This document shows, piece by piece, positions 25,439 through 34,143 of a stretch of 64,000 bases of DNA. Each line of letters opens with the position of its first letter. The stretch's first letter is position 1. The notes under the pieces are model-generated. The model was given only the letters and a program-made list of their open reading frames with translations, had not been told where the DNA came from and ran no database searches. This stretch comes from Martinezella lusitana (GTDB lineage: Bacteria; Pseudomonadota; Alphaproteobacteria; Rhizobiales; Rhizobiaceae), in contig NZ_WUEY01000019.1 of the NCBI RefSeq assembly GCF_010668395.1, forward strand, positions 62,001-126,000. The letters are read 5' to 3'. A program made the translations under genes and the position numbers.

Positions 25439-26635
25439 CTATTGGAGCGTGGTGCTGTGCGGCTTTGTGGCAAGCACGGGCAATTGCGTTTCGAGCCCGC
25501 GTTGCATGGCCGCGATGGGACGATGGCTGCGAGACCGGTCGGTCCTGCGGATCAGCAGCTCCTCGTTGATGATGGTCTGCATGCCCGCCGTGAACTTATG
25601 AAGACTGAATTGCTCCGCGTGTGCCTGCAGTTCGTCGGAATGGAAGCGATGTTCCGTGGCCTCGAAATCGAGCACGGCCTCGATGAGCGAGTCTACCGAC
25701 TGCTTGCCGAAGAGGACCCCGCTCAGGTCCGGAATGACCGTCTCCAGCGCGCCGCCGCTGCCATAGGCGATGACTGGCCTGCCGCTTGCCATGGCTTCCA
25801 CCGGAACGATGCCGAAATCTTCCTCGCCGGGAAATATCAGGGCGCGACAACGGGCCAGCTTCTCCTTGAGCACCGGAAACGGAACCCTGCCCAGGAAGGT
25901 GACGGTGGGGCCGGCTGCGCGCTTCAGCTCCTCCATTTGCTTGCCTTCGCCGATAACAAGCAATTTGCGATTCATCCGCGTAAAGGCCGCCACCGCCAAA
26001 TCGACCCGCTTGTAGGGAACCAATTGGCCGGCGCAGAGGTAGAAGTCCTCGATCGACGTCGCCGGCGTGAAATCGTCGACATTGACCGGCGGATATAGGA
26101 CGGTTGCGGAACGCCGGTAATATTTGCTGATCCGATCGCAAACATGATGCGAATTGGCCACGAAACGATCGACGCGCAGGCTCGTATTGACGTCCCAGGA
26201 GCGCAGCAGCGGCGCCAGCATCGGCATCATCAGCCGCGATGCCAGGCCCGCGTGGGAGCGGTAGACGTGGTAGTGATCCCAAAGATAGCGCATGGGCGAG
26301 TGACAGTAGCAGACATGCGTCGCCCGCGGCGACGGAATGATGCCTTTGGCCGGACCGGACTCACTGGAAATGATCAGATCGTAATCGCTGAGATCGAAGC
26401 TCTCCAGCGCAAACGGCATGAGCGGCAGAAGCGATTGATAGGATCTGACGGCGCCGGGAATGCGCTGCAGAAAGGATGTGTAGATCTTGTGCTTGCGGAT
26501 TTTTTCCGAGACGCGGTTTTCATCGTAGACAAGAGTGAAGATGTCGGCGTCCGGATACATGTCGCAGAGGGCCTCGACCACTTTTTCGCCGCCCCGCATC
26601 GACACCAGCCAGTAATGCACGATCGCTACCCGCAT
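25439..26635 (-). CDS. GT4-family glycosyltransferase
   Basis: This 398-residue GT-B transferase begins MRVAIVHYWLVSMRGGEKV, where the Arg-Gly-Gly-Glu loop is typical of GT4 enzymes acting on lipid-linked acceptors. Further marks are CYCHSPMRYLWD (about 109-120), YPPVNVDDF, the GQLVPYKRVDLAV sugar-nucleotide loop and the EX7E motif in EEDFGIVPVEAMASGRPV. An in-frame extension to 26698 is not needed; ATG 26635 follows GGAGGG. It is divergent from the export operon and probably adds one sugar to the exopolysaccharide repeat unit. No signal peptide is present; it acts at the cytoplasmic membrane face. Donor and linkage are not deducible. Confidence 0.9.
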   Translation of the reverse strand: MRVAIVHYWLVSMRGGEKVVEALCDMYPDADIFTLVYDENRVSEKIRKHKIYTSFLQRIPGAVRSYQSLLPLMPFALESFDLSDYDLIISSESGPAKGIIPSPRATHVCYCHSPMRYLWDHYHVYRSHAGLASRLMMPMLAPLLRSWDVNTSLRVDRFVANSHHVCDRISKYYRRSATVLYPPVNVDDFTPATSIEDFYLCAGQLVPYKRVDLAVAAFTRMNRKLLVIGEGKQMEELKRAAGPTVTFLGRVPFPVLKEKLARCRALIFPGEEDFGIVPVEAMASGRPVIAYGSGGALETVIPDLSGVLFGKQSVDSLIEAVLDFEATEHRFHSDELQAHAEQFSLHKFTAGMQTIINEELLIRRTDRSRSHRPIAAMQRGLETQLPVLATKPHSTTLQ

Positions 26636-26947
26636 TGCTCTTCCCTCCATGGGTTCAAACAACATTGGGCAGGTGGCAACTTTTGCGACAGGGCCCACAT
26701 CGGTTCACCACGGCATCCAAATGGTCGAAGGGAGTAACCAAAAGATTTAGCTGCCGATCGCGGCCTGCACACAAGGATATGCCCGCACGACCAAGAGATC
26801 GCAGGATCGCCTACCCCCCTCTCACAAATGATAATCCCTGTTGCTGCGGCAGGGGATTTACACGCTATGCGTTCAGCTGCTGATCTCGTCCGATGGCGTC
26901 TTCGCCAGTTTGATCGCGCAAGCGACACAGAAGCGAGAGTTTGGTTC
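26636..26947. other. Divergent promoter region between GT4 and export genes
   Basis: About 310 bases separate the divergent GT4 and OPX genes. Plus-strand frames continue upstream of the chosen OPX start but lack signal-peptide logic. I see no clear operator; promoters for both directions are expected here. Confidence 0.4.
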
Positions 26948-28285
26948 ATGTTGGGAGTTTCCGCTTTGCCTCACCATCCTGCCTCGAGGCCGTCTCGGCT
27001 TCTCGTGCCTTGCGTCCTGGCATTGCTGCTTGCCGGGACAGGTTTGTCCGGCAACGTCCATGCGGCAACGGGCGGCGTGTATCATGTCGTGCCTCAGACC
27101 CGGATCAAGGTCGCCATCGTCGAATGGATTGCCGCGACAGGCGAATACAAGGAATGGACCGCCCTGAACGGCGAATATGTCGTGTCGCAATCGGGCTCCA
27201 TCTCGATCCCGATGATCGGGGAGATGCAGGTCGGCGACAAGACGGTCGACGATATCAGCGCCGATATCGGCGAAAAGCTGAAGCAGATTACCGGCCTGGC
27301 CGTGGCGCCGACGGCGTCGGTCGAAGTCGTCAAGTATCCGATGATCTATGTGTCCGGCGCGGTCGAGAAGCCGAGCGAGCTGGAATTCAAGCCCGGCCTG
27401 ACCGTGAAGCAGGCAATCGCCATGGCCGGCGGGCGGGAGCGCCGCGCCAATCAGACGGGCGACTCTTCGGAGGCCCAGCAGATCAGCTACGCCGGCGAAG
27501 TCAGCCGCATGGAGCTGCAGCTGAAACAGCTCGGCGCCCGCAAGGCGCGTCTGATGGCCGAACTCAACGATCAGACGGCGATCGTCTTCCCGCCGGAGAT
27601 CAAGGCCGCTCCCGAAGGATCGGCGGTGGCTTTGATCATGACGAGCGAGGTCGATCTGTTCAATGCGAGAGCAGCGGCATTGCGCCAGCAGCTAGACGCC
27701 GCCGGCGATCTTGAAACGCTGCTGCGCAACGAAATCAACATCCTCGATGAGAAGATGTCGTCGCAGGACGAGCAGGTGAAGATCGCGCAGGACGAATTGA
27801 GCGACATTTCCAAGCTGGTCGACACCAAGATCTTGACGACGTCGCGCAAGACCTCGCTGGAAAGGATCGTCGCCGAGATGCAGGCCGGCAAGCTGGACCT
27901 TGTCGTCGCATCGATGCAGGCAAAACAGAAGCTGAGCGAGACCGAGCGCGACGCTCTCAATCTCCAGGGGCAGCGCAAGACGGAGGCCGGGCAACAGCTG
28001 CAGACCACCGAGGCGGAAATCGAAGATACGAAGCTGAAGCGAAACACGACGCTGCAACTGCTGCAGATTTCCGGAGCGTCACTTTCGCGGAGCCAAACCA
28101 CGAAGGCGCTCGACCTTCAGCCGCTTGAATACTGGATTACCCGAAGCGGCAGCGAAGCCGACGCCATCAAGGCATCGGAGGCGACCGAGCTGCAGCCGGG
28201 AGATGTTCTCGATGTGCGCTACGACATTTCCGGAAGTCTGGACGGTGCGACGCTCTCGTCAGCCGATGCCGGTCAATCCCAATAA
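26948..28285 (+). CDS. Polysaccharide export protein, OPX type (ExoF/Wza-like)
   Basis: This 445-residue protein has an N-terminal signal (about 18-40, ending VHA). The Poly_export domain follows (about 45-150: VYHVVPQTRIKVAIVEW, GEYVVSQSGSISIPMIGEMQ, TVDDISADI), then a SLBB-like strand region (IYVSGAVEKPSELEFKPGLTVKQAIAMAGG). A long coiled coil (about 185-400) and a C-terminal LQPGDVLDVRYD motif complete it. The layout matches rhizobial ExoF, which links the inner-membrane co-polymerase to the outer membrane. The start is uncertain; ATG 26948 is chosen because it leads into the signal peptide, and upstream in-frame ATGs exist. It is first in a run with the co-polymerase gene. Confidence 0.88.
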   Translation: MLGVSALPHHPASRPSRLLVPCVLALLLAGTGLSGNVHAATGGVYHVVPQTRIKVAIVEWIAATGEYKEWTALNGEYVVSQSGSISIPMIGEMQVGDKTVDDISADIGEKLKQITGLAVAPTASVEVVKYPMIYVSGAVEKPSELEFKPGLTVKQAIAMAGGRERRANQTGDSSEAQQISYAGEVSRMELQLKQLGARKARLMAELNDQTAIVFPPEIKAAPEGSAVALIMTSEVDLFNARAAALRQQLDAAGDLETLLRNEINILDEKMSSQDEQVKIAQDELSDISKLVDTKILTTSRKTSLERIVAEMQAGKLDLVVASMQAKQKLSETERDALNLQGQRKTEAGQQLQTTEAEIEDTKLKRNTTLQLLQISGASLSRSQTTKALDLQPLEYWITRSGSEADAIKASEATELQPGDVLDVRYDISGSLDGATLSSADAGQSQ

Positions 28286-28315
28286 CGATAAGCGAGCAAG
28301 AGTGGGGCGACGAAC

Positions 28316-31300
28316 ATGGCAATTCACGAAATCGGCAATAGTTTGCGGGGCACTCCATCGGATAGCAAAGGCGCGGGGGACAGCGAATATATCTCGTTTC
28401 GCGATGTCTGGCGCTTCCTGCAGCGTCACTGGTTGATCTTCACTCTGTTCACCGGCGCAGGTATCGGCATCGGCGGCCTGTATATGGCGACGACGCAGCC
28501 GGTTTATCTGGCGACCACACGGCTCGTCATGGATCCCGACCAGGGACGCATCGTCTCGCAGGATGCATTCACCGGCACGGTCATCATTGAAGCCGCCGAA
28601 ATTGCAAGCCAGGTCGAAATCGTCAAATCCGAGGCGATAGCGCGCGCCGTCGTCGAGAAGCTCAACCTCACCGAAGATCCTGAAATCGTCGGGGGCGTGT
28701 CGTGGCAGGCCGCGTTGCACGACAAGCTGCGCGCGATCATCAGCCACTTCAAGCATGAAGAGAGCGATGGCGCCAAGGCCGAGGTCAGCGAGGACGACCT
28801 GATGCGCCGCACCATGGCCTCCTTCCTCTCCCGGGTTTCGGTCAATCGCGTCGGCCAATCCTATATCCTCGAGATCGGCTATAGTTCGGTCGATCCGTAC
28901 AAGGCGGCGCAGGCAGCCAACGCGATTGCGGAAGCCTATATCAGCACAGGTCTCTCCGAGCGCGCCTCCGCAGCGCAGAGCGGCGCCAATTGGCTGGAAA
29001 CGCGGCTGATCGAAGTCGGCCGGCAGGCTCGCGAGGCAGCCATGAACGTCGAAGCGTTCCGTGCCAAGAACGGTATCATGGAAATCAGCACGTCCTCGTC
29101 TCTCGATCAGCAGCAATTGTCGGAGATCAGCAGTCAGGCAGTTGCTGCAAAGGCGCAAACCGCGGCAGAGACAGCCAAGCTTGCCACCCTCAACCAGTTG
29201 ATGGCAGGTGGCAAGGTCGAAGGCGATGTCGACGAGACGATGAACAACCCGCGCATCCAGAAGCTGCAGGAGGATCTCGGAGCCGCTACCATCAAGCTCA
29301 ACAATCTTGCCGGCAGATATGATGCCGATAATCCCGCCATCGTCGCCGCGCAGCAGGAAATCGATCGGCTGAAGGGTGACATGCGCAAGGAATTCGACCG
29401 CATCCAGGCCGTCTACAAGTCAAATCTTGAGGTCGCCCAGACCCGCGAAAAACTTCTCGGGGATGAACTGTCCTCGCTGAAGGAAGCCGGAGCGGACAAG
29501 AATCTGGCACGGGTGGAGCTGTCGGAGATGGAAAGCCGGGCAACAACCTATCGCCGGATGTATGAAAGCATCCTGCAGCAGTTGATAGGGGCACTGCAAA
29601 AGGAATCGTTCCCGCTCGGCAACGTCCGCGTCGTCACGGCCGCAGCGGTGCCGCTGGCAAAGACATGGCCGAAATCCTCGTTCGTAGTGCCGTTCACCGC
29701 CATGCTCGGCCTTGCCGCCGGGGTGATGGCCGCCCTTTTGAGGGATGGCCTGGATCGCCGCGTCAGTTCCAGCGAAAAGCTGCGGCGGGAACTGGGGATC
29801 ACCTCGCTGGGTCATGTCCCCGTCTATTCCAGCCCGTCGTTCCTGCCTGGGAACATGGTGGTGGCAAATTCCACCTGGCGACGAACCATGCTGCCATTGA
29901 GATCCGTTCTCGACACGCCTTACTCGCAGTTTTCCGAGGCGCTGCGCGGCGTCAAGCATTCGATCGACTCCGCGTTCCCGCCGAACGCCCCCATGGTGGT
30001 CGGCATCACCTCGGTCGGCACCGGCGAGGGCAAGACGACGATCGCGACCAATCTCGCGCAGCTCTACCAGCACGAGGGCGCCTCGGTCGTGCTGGTCGAT
30101 GCCGACTTCCTCAATGCAAGGCTGAGCTGCGTGGTGACGGAGTCCGGCACGGAATTCGGCATGGAGGCGCTGAGCATCAATGACGTGCCGCGCCGCTACG
30201 CCGTCGCTCATGAGGCCGGCCAGCTGGTCGCGAAGGCCGATCACGAGCCTTCGGCCGAGATCGGGCAGGCCCATGGTGGTGTTCCGGTCGTCACCGTCGA
30301 CGAGACGGAAAAATCCGTCGCCACTTTCCAGCGCTATGGGCATCTCCCTGCGCTGAAGGCCGAGATCGACCTGCTGAGGCGGCAATACAAGGTCGTCATC
30401 GTCGACATGTCGGCGTTCGAAGACTCGGCCGATACGCGTGTTATCTGCACCTATCTCGAAGGCATCGTCGTCGTCGTCGGGCAAACGAACAAGATGACCG
30501 TCGAGCGATTGTCGGACGCGCTTGCCAGCTTCGGCACGACGACCATCAATATCCTCGGCATCATTGCCAATCGCAGCCACGAGAAGCGCCAGCGCCAGCA
30601 CACCCGCTTTTTGCGACGCAGATCGGAAAATCGCCAGATACGGGCATCCGCAAGGCGCCTCACGGGCCATGCCGCAGGGCGTCGCCTGAAGGTCATCGTC
30701 GGTGTCGCAAGCACCGGCCGGCGCGATATCCTGTCGTCCATGCTACCGCATATCGCCAGCCAGACCCGCAAGCCGGACGAGGTTATCGTCTGCCTTTCGT
30801 CGCCGGAAGATATCGATCCAAGCTGCCTGCGAAATCTCGACTTTCCTGTCCGAGTGCTCATTTCCGAGCGTGGACTTTGCCGCCAGCGCAATCGGATCCT
30901 CGATAGCGTTCAGGATGCCGACGTCGTTCTTTTCCTCGATGACGACTTCCTGATGACGCCGACCTATGTCGAAGAGGCGGAGCGGCTGTTTCAGCTTCAG
31001 CCCGATGTCGCCATGTGCACCGGCACGGTATTGGCCGATGGCATCACCGGGCCGGGTATCTCCGTTCGCGACGGCTTACGTTTGGTCAATGTCAAGCGAG
31101 GCCGCAGATCGGAGCATGCCATGCAGATTCGGCCGATCTACAATGCCTATGGCTGCAACATGGCGATCCGTATGGCGATCGTCAGGGCCGCCGCCTTGCG
31201 CTTCGACGAGAACCTGCCGTTCTACGGATGGCTCGAGGACGTCGATTTCAGCCGGCTGGTCGCCCATTACGGTCAGGTCGTCAGCGCCAGGCAGCTCGAG

Positions 31301-31573
31301 GGCGTTCACCTCGGGACCAAAGGCGGCCGATCGGGTGGTCTCCGCCTTGGCTACTCGCAGATTGCAAACCCGCTCTATCTCATGCGCAAACGGACCATGA
31401 GCGTGCCGCAGGCCACGATGCAGATCGTCCGCAATCTCGCGGCCAATCTCGTCAAGGTCTGGCGGCCGGAGCCATGGGTCGACCGCAAGGGGCGGCTCAA
31501 AGGCAACGTCATCGCGTTTCGCGATCTGCTGAAGGGCAGGCTGGCGCCGCAAAATATCGAAGCGTTGGAATAG
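28316..31573 (+). CDS. Wzc/ExoP-like co-polymerase and tyrosine-kinase-like domain fused to a GT2 glycosyltransferase
   Basis: This 1085-residue protein joins two normally separate functions. Residues about 1-480 are a Wzz-type chain-length domain with two transmembrane helices (about 38-60 and 460-480) and a long periplasmic coiled coil. Residues about 540-770 are a BY-kinase-like domain with Walker A GTGEGKTT (about 570) and VVLVDADF. The Walker B region reads VVIVDMSAF, without the usual prolines, and no C-terminal Tyr cluster is present. A basic linker (about 765-790) leads to a GT2 domain (about 790-1050) with FLDDDF. No ATG, GTG or TTG lies near the GT2 beginning, so the fusion is genuine in this sequence. 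It should control chain length/export and add a sugar. Confidence 0.85.
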   Translation: MAIHEIGNSLRGTPSDSKGAGDSEYISFRDVWRFLQRHWLIFTLFTGAGIGIGGLYMATTQPVYLATTRLVMDPDQGRIVSQDAFTGTVIIEAAEIASQVEIVKSEAIARAVVEKLNLTEDPEIVGGVSWQAALHDKLRAIISHFKHEESDGAKAEVSEDDLMRRTMASFLSRVSVNRVGQSYILEIGYSSVDPYKAAQAANAIAEAYISTGLSERASAAQSGANWLETRLIEVGRQAREAAMNVEAFRAKNGIMEISTSSSLDQQQLSEISSQAVAAKAQTAAETAKLATLNQLMAGGKVEGDVDETMNNPRIQKLQEDLGAATIKLNNLAGRYDADNPAIVAAQQEIDRLKGDMRKEFDRIQAVYKSNLEVAQTREKLLGDELSSLKEAGADKNLARVELSEMESRATTYRRMYESILQQLIGALQKESFPLGNVRVVTAAAVPLAKTWPKSSFVVPFTAMLGLAAGVMAALLRDGLDRRVSSSEKLRRELGITSLGHVPVYSSPSFLPGNMVVANSTWRRTMLPLRSVLDTPYSQFSEALRGVKHSIDSAFPPNAPMVVGITSVGTGEGKTTIATNLAQLYQHEGASVVLVDADFLNARLSCVVTESGTEFGMEALSINDVPRRYAVAHEAGQLVAKADHEPSAEIGQAHGGVPVVTVDETEKSVATFQRYGHLPALKAEIDLLRRQYKVVIVDMSAFEDSADTRVICTYLEGIVVVVGQTNKMTVERLSDALASFGTTTINILGIIANRSHEKRQRQHTRFLRRRSENRQIRASARRLTGHAAGRRLKVIVGVASTGRRDILSSMLPHIASQTRKPDEVIVCLSSPEDIDPSCLRNLDFPVRVLISERGLCRQRNRILDSVQDADVVLFLDDDFLMTPTYVEEAERLFQLQPDVAMCTGTVLADGITGPGISVRDGLRLVNVKRGRRSEHAMQIRPIYNAYGCNMAIRMAIVRAAALRFDENLPFYGWLEDVDFSRLVAHYGQVVSARQLEGVHLGTKGGRSGGLRLGYSQIANPLYLMRKRTMSVPQATMQIVRNLAANLVKVWRPEPWVDRKGRLKGNVIAFRDLLKGRLAPQNIEALE

Positions 31574-31577
31574 TCCA

Positions 31578-32885
31578 GTGGCGCGCTCATCAGGTCTTGA
31601 TCGTGTCGTCGTCATCAACGATCGTTCCGCGAGAATAGGCGGCGCATCGAATCTGGCCATCCTTTCGGCCGCCCTGCTGCAGGATGCGGGGATCGCCGTA
31701 ACCTATTTTGCCGGCGATACCGCCGGCTCCGATCGGCCAGCGTCCGAAACCATCAATCTGGCAGCACAACCATTGATGCAGCAGAGCCGTCTGAATGCAT
31801 TTGCCAACGGTCTCTACAATCGCCAAGCCTACACTTGCCTGAGCGATCTTATTTCGGAAGCCGATACGGAGGGCACCGTCTATCACGTCCATGGCTGGTC
31901 GAAGATCCTGTCCCCTTCGATCTTCCGCGCCCTATGGCCGGTGCGCGAACGGGTCGTCCTGCACGCCCACGACTATTTTCTCTCCTGTCCCAACGGGGGA
32001 TTTGCCAATTATCGCAAGAACCAGGTCTGCCCCCTTACGCCAATGTCGATCGGTTGTCTGACGACGAATTGCGACAAACGCGGCTATCACGAGAAGCTCT
32101 GGCGTTCGGCGCGCCACCTGCTGCGGGAGCACTACTATCCCATCCGGCAGGTTGCGGCCAACATTGTGGTCGTACATCATCGCATGCTCGATTATTTCGC
32201 GCGAGGGCAGATCCAGCCGGCCAATATCGAAATCATCCGCAATCCGGTCGAACCTTTTCTTAGCGGTCCTTCCGATCCGTGGAAAAACCGCGATTTCTTC
32301 TTTGTCGGCCGGCTTGAACCGGAAAAGGGATTTGAAGATGCCGCGATGGCGGCGCGGCTTGCCGGCGTGAAGCTTTCCGTCATAGGCGACGGCGCAGGCC
32401 GGGCTCGCCTGGAGCGGGATTTTCCGGATGTCGCCATCCACGGATGGAAATCCAAGGAAGAGATGCGAAGCATACTTTGCCACGCGCGCGCCCTCGTCGT
32501 TTCGTCGCGCGTGCCCGAACCGTTCGGGCTGGCGGCGCTCGAGGCCGTGACAAGCGGCATACCCGTGATTTTACCGGATACGGCGCTCCTGAGCGACGAG
32601 CTCGTGACCCTTGGATGCGGGCTGACGTTTCAAAGCGGCAAGGTGGAAACGCTGGCGAGCGGAATGCGCCGGCTTGCCGGCGACGATATGCTGCTGCGGA
32701 CGATGAGCGTGAACTGCATCCGCCGATCGGGTGACCTCGCACACACGCCGGCATCATGGCTGGACGCGTTGCTGGCGTTCTACGATGACGTTCTGGAACG
32801 CGCAAATGCGGGTAGCCTGGCCGCGAAGACAACGACAATCGGCGACTTTTCGGTCGTGGGTCGGCTGATCGATGAGAGGAGCTGA
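31578..32885 (+). CDS. GT4-family glycosyltransferase
   Basis: This 435-residue GT-B enzyme has an N-terminal RIGGASNLAILSAALL donor/acceptor loop, VYHVHGWSKIL, a Cys-containing insertion (about 135-175: HDYFLSCPNGGF and IGCLTTNCDKRG), FFVGRLEPEKGFEDAA and the EX7E motif in PEPFGLAALEAVTSG. The GTG start lies 4 bases after the stop of the co-polymerase-GT2 gene, so translation is likely coupled. Several Cys in the inserted loop could bind a metal. It probably transfers a sugar onto the growing lipid-linked repeat unit on the cytoplasmic side. Donor and linkage cannot be assigned. Confidence 0.9.
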   Translation: MARSSGLDRVVVINDRSARIGGASNLAILSAALLQDAGIAVTYFAGDTAGSDRPASETINLAAQPLMQQSRLNAFANGLYNRQAYTCLSDLISEADTEGTVYHVHGWSKILSPSIFRALWPVRERVVLHAHDYFLSCPNGGFANYRKNQVCPLTPMSIGCLTTNCDKRGYHEKLWRSARHLLREHYYPIRQVAANIVVVHHRMLDYFARGQIQPANIEIIRNPVEPFLSGPSDPWKNRDFFFVGRLEPEKGFEDAAMAARLAGVKLSVIGDGAGRARLERDFPDVAIHGWKSKEEMRSILCHARALVVSSRVPEPFGLAALEAVTSGIPVILPDTALLSDELVTLGCGLTFQSGKVETLASGMRRLAGDDMLLRTMSVNCIRRSGDLAHTPASWLDALLAFYDDVLERANAGSLAAKTTTIGDFSVVGRLIDERS

Positions 32886-33017
32886 CGCTTGTGGTTAGAC
32901 GCCTGTTCGACCCCCTACGCCAATGGGACTAGCCCGATGCCCGCAGGGTCAATTGTCAAGGATGGGGGCAGCTGGCAGCCTCTTGGGAGAAGCTAAGAGT
33001 GGTGAGGGGTCTGAGAT

Positions 33018-33710
33018 ATGTTATCGACTTTTGACGACGTTGCCCACCGCGAGCGAACTCGCCGCGAAGTGAAAAGGGCGGAACGGTTCGGCCGCTCGAA
33101 ACGCGTTGTCGACCTACTTCTTTCCGGTGCAGGATTGTTGTTCATGGCGCCGGCGCTGCTTGTCATCGCGATCGCGTTGCTTCTGGTCGATGGCCGCCCC
33201 ATCATCTACCGCCATACCCGCATCGGCCGTGACGGACGGCCGTTCGAATGCCTCAAGTTCCGCACGATGCGCAAGGATGCGGATCGGTATCTGGCGGAGC
33301 TGCTTGCCCGCGACGAGAAGCGAAAGCTGGAATGGCTGTCGACGCAGAAACTGACGAATGATCCACGCGTGCATTGGCTCGGAAAATATCTGCGCATGAG
33401 CAGTGCCGACGAGCTGCCGCAGCTGCTGAACGTCCAGCGCGGCGAGATGAGCCTTGTCGGGCCTCGTCCCGTCGTCGCCTCCGAACTCGAGCGCTACGGA
33501 TCCAACCTCTATTGCTATCTGGGGCTACGGCCGGGCATCACGGGCCTCTGGCAGGTCAATCGTCGGGCCGACACCACCTATGAAGAGCGCATTCAATTCG
33601 ACCTGGATTACTTCCACAGCCGTTCGATGCGTGCCGATCTTGCCATTCTCGTCAAAACCGTCGGTGTCGTGCTGCTCGCGCGCAATGAAAAAGAACGTCT
33701 TACCAAATGA
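33018..33710 (+). CDS. exoY: Undecaprenyl-phosphate sugar phosphotransferase (ExoY-type)
   Basis: This 230-residue polyprenyl-phosphate hexose-1-phosphate transferase starts the repeat unit. It has the single N-terminal membrane re-entrant segment (about 28-60, KRVVDLLLSGAGLLFMAPAL), then KFRTM, the catalytic SADELPQLLNV (Asp-Glu pair), MSLVGPRPVV and LRPGITGLWQV. The short length without extra transmembrane helices matches rhizobial ExoY. GAGGGG precedes the ATG. It stands about 130 bases after the GT4 gene, so it may have its own promoter. A small membrane protein gene is predicted on the opposite strand across its 3' end. Confidence 0.92.
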   Translation: MLSTFDDVAHRERTRREVKRAERFGRSKRVVDLLLSGAGLLFMAPALLVIAIALLLVDGRPIIYRHTRIGRDGRPFECLKFRTMRKDADRYLAELLARDEKRKLEWLSTQKLTNDPRVHWLGKYLRMSSADELPQLLNVQRGEMSLVGPRPVVASELERYGSNLYCYLGLRPGITGLWQVNRRADTTYEERIQFDLDYFHSRSMRADLAILVKTVGVVLLARNEKERLTK

Positions 33711-33858
33711 AGAACGCGGCTACAGCGACCCATACGACAAGGCAAAAGATCACCAGCATCCATCGAAGGAGGTATTTCTGGGTCGACCTGCCCGTTTGTC
33801 CTGAGGCGATATGGTCATGGTTGTCGTCTTTCATAAGCGGCTCTGCGTGGTGTTTCAT
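33700..33858 (-). CDS. Small single-pass membrane protein antisense to the exoY 3' end
   Basis: A 52-codon minus-strand frame from ATG 33858 to TAA 33700 encodes a charged, His-rich N-terminus (MKHHAEPLMKDDNHDHIASG), a basic stretch and a C-terminal hydrophobic helix rich in Trp and Val (about residues 32-52). This organisation is typical of tail-anchored small proteins and is hard to get by chance. GAGGAG lies about 20 bases upstream, further than ideal; a second in-frame ATG gives 44 residues. It overlaps exoY by 11 bases. In rhizobia a small membrane protein (ExoX/Psi) next to exoY limits polysaccharide synthesis. That parallel is positional only. Confidence 0.45.
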   Translation of the reverse strand: MKHHAEPLMKDDNHDHIASGQTGRSTQKYLLRWMLVIFCLVVWVAVAAFFIW

Positions 33859-34143
33859 GACGATGGCCGGCAAGCTCCTCTTCTGTTGCCGAGAATTTCG
33901 ATCGGACCCCGGTGTCCAAGGGAGAAGTCTTTGTGAAATGATATCGTATATTTCCAGCTTTTCCCGCTTACAGGCAGCGCTTCATTGCACGGAATCATGT
34001 CCTGAATGGGAACACTATACATTTTATCTGGTGCAAAGCTTGAAGCCATTGTCCAAGTTCACAGCATATTTCGCCAGGACTACCCGACAAGGCATCGTGA
34101 ATTCTGGTTTTCGCCCACCTCAGCCTGTCGTGATGGTGCGCTG

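Noticed and set aside
32970-33000. Sigma-54-like -24/-12 sequence upstream of exoY
   Set aside because: A TGGCAG..TTGGG arrangement is present but the -12 GC is missing and no enhancer site is visible.
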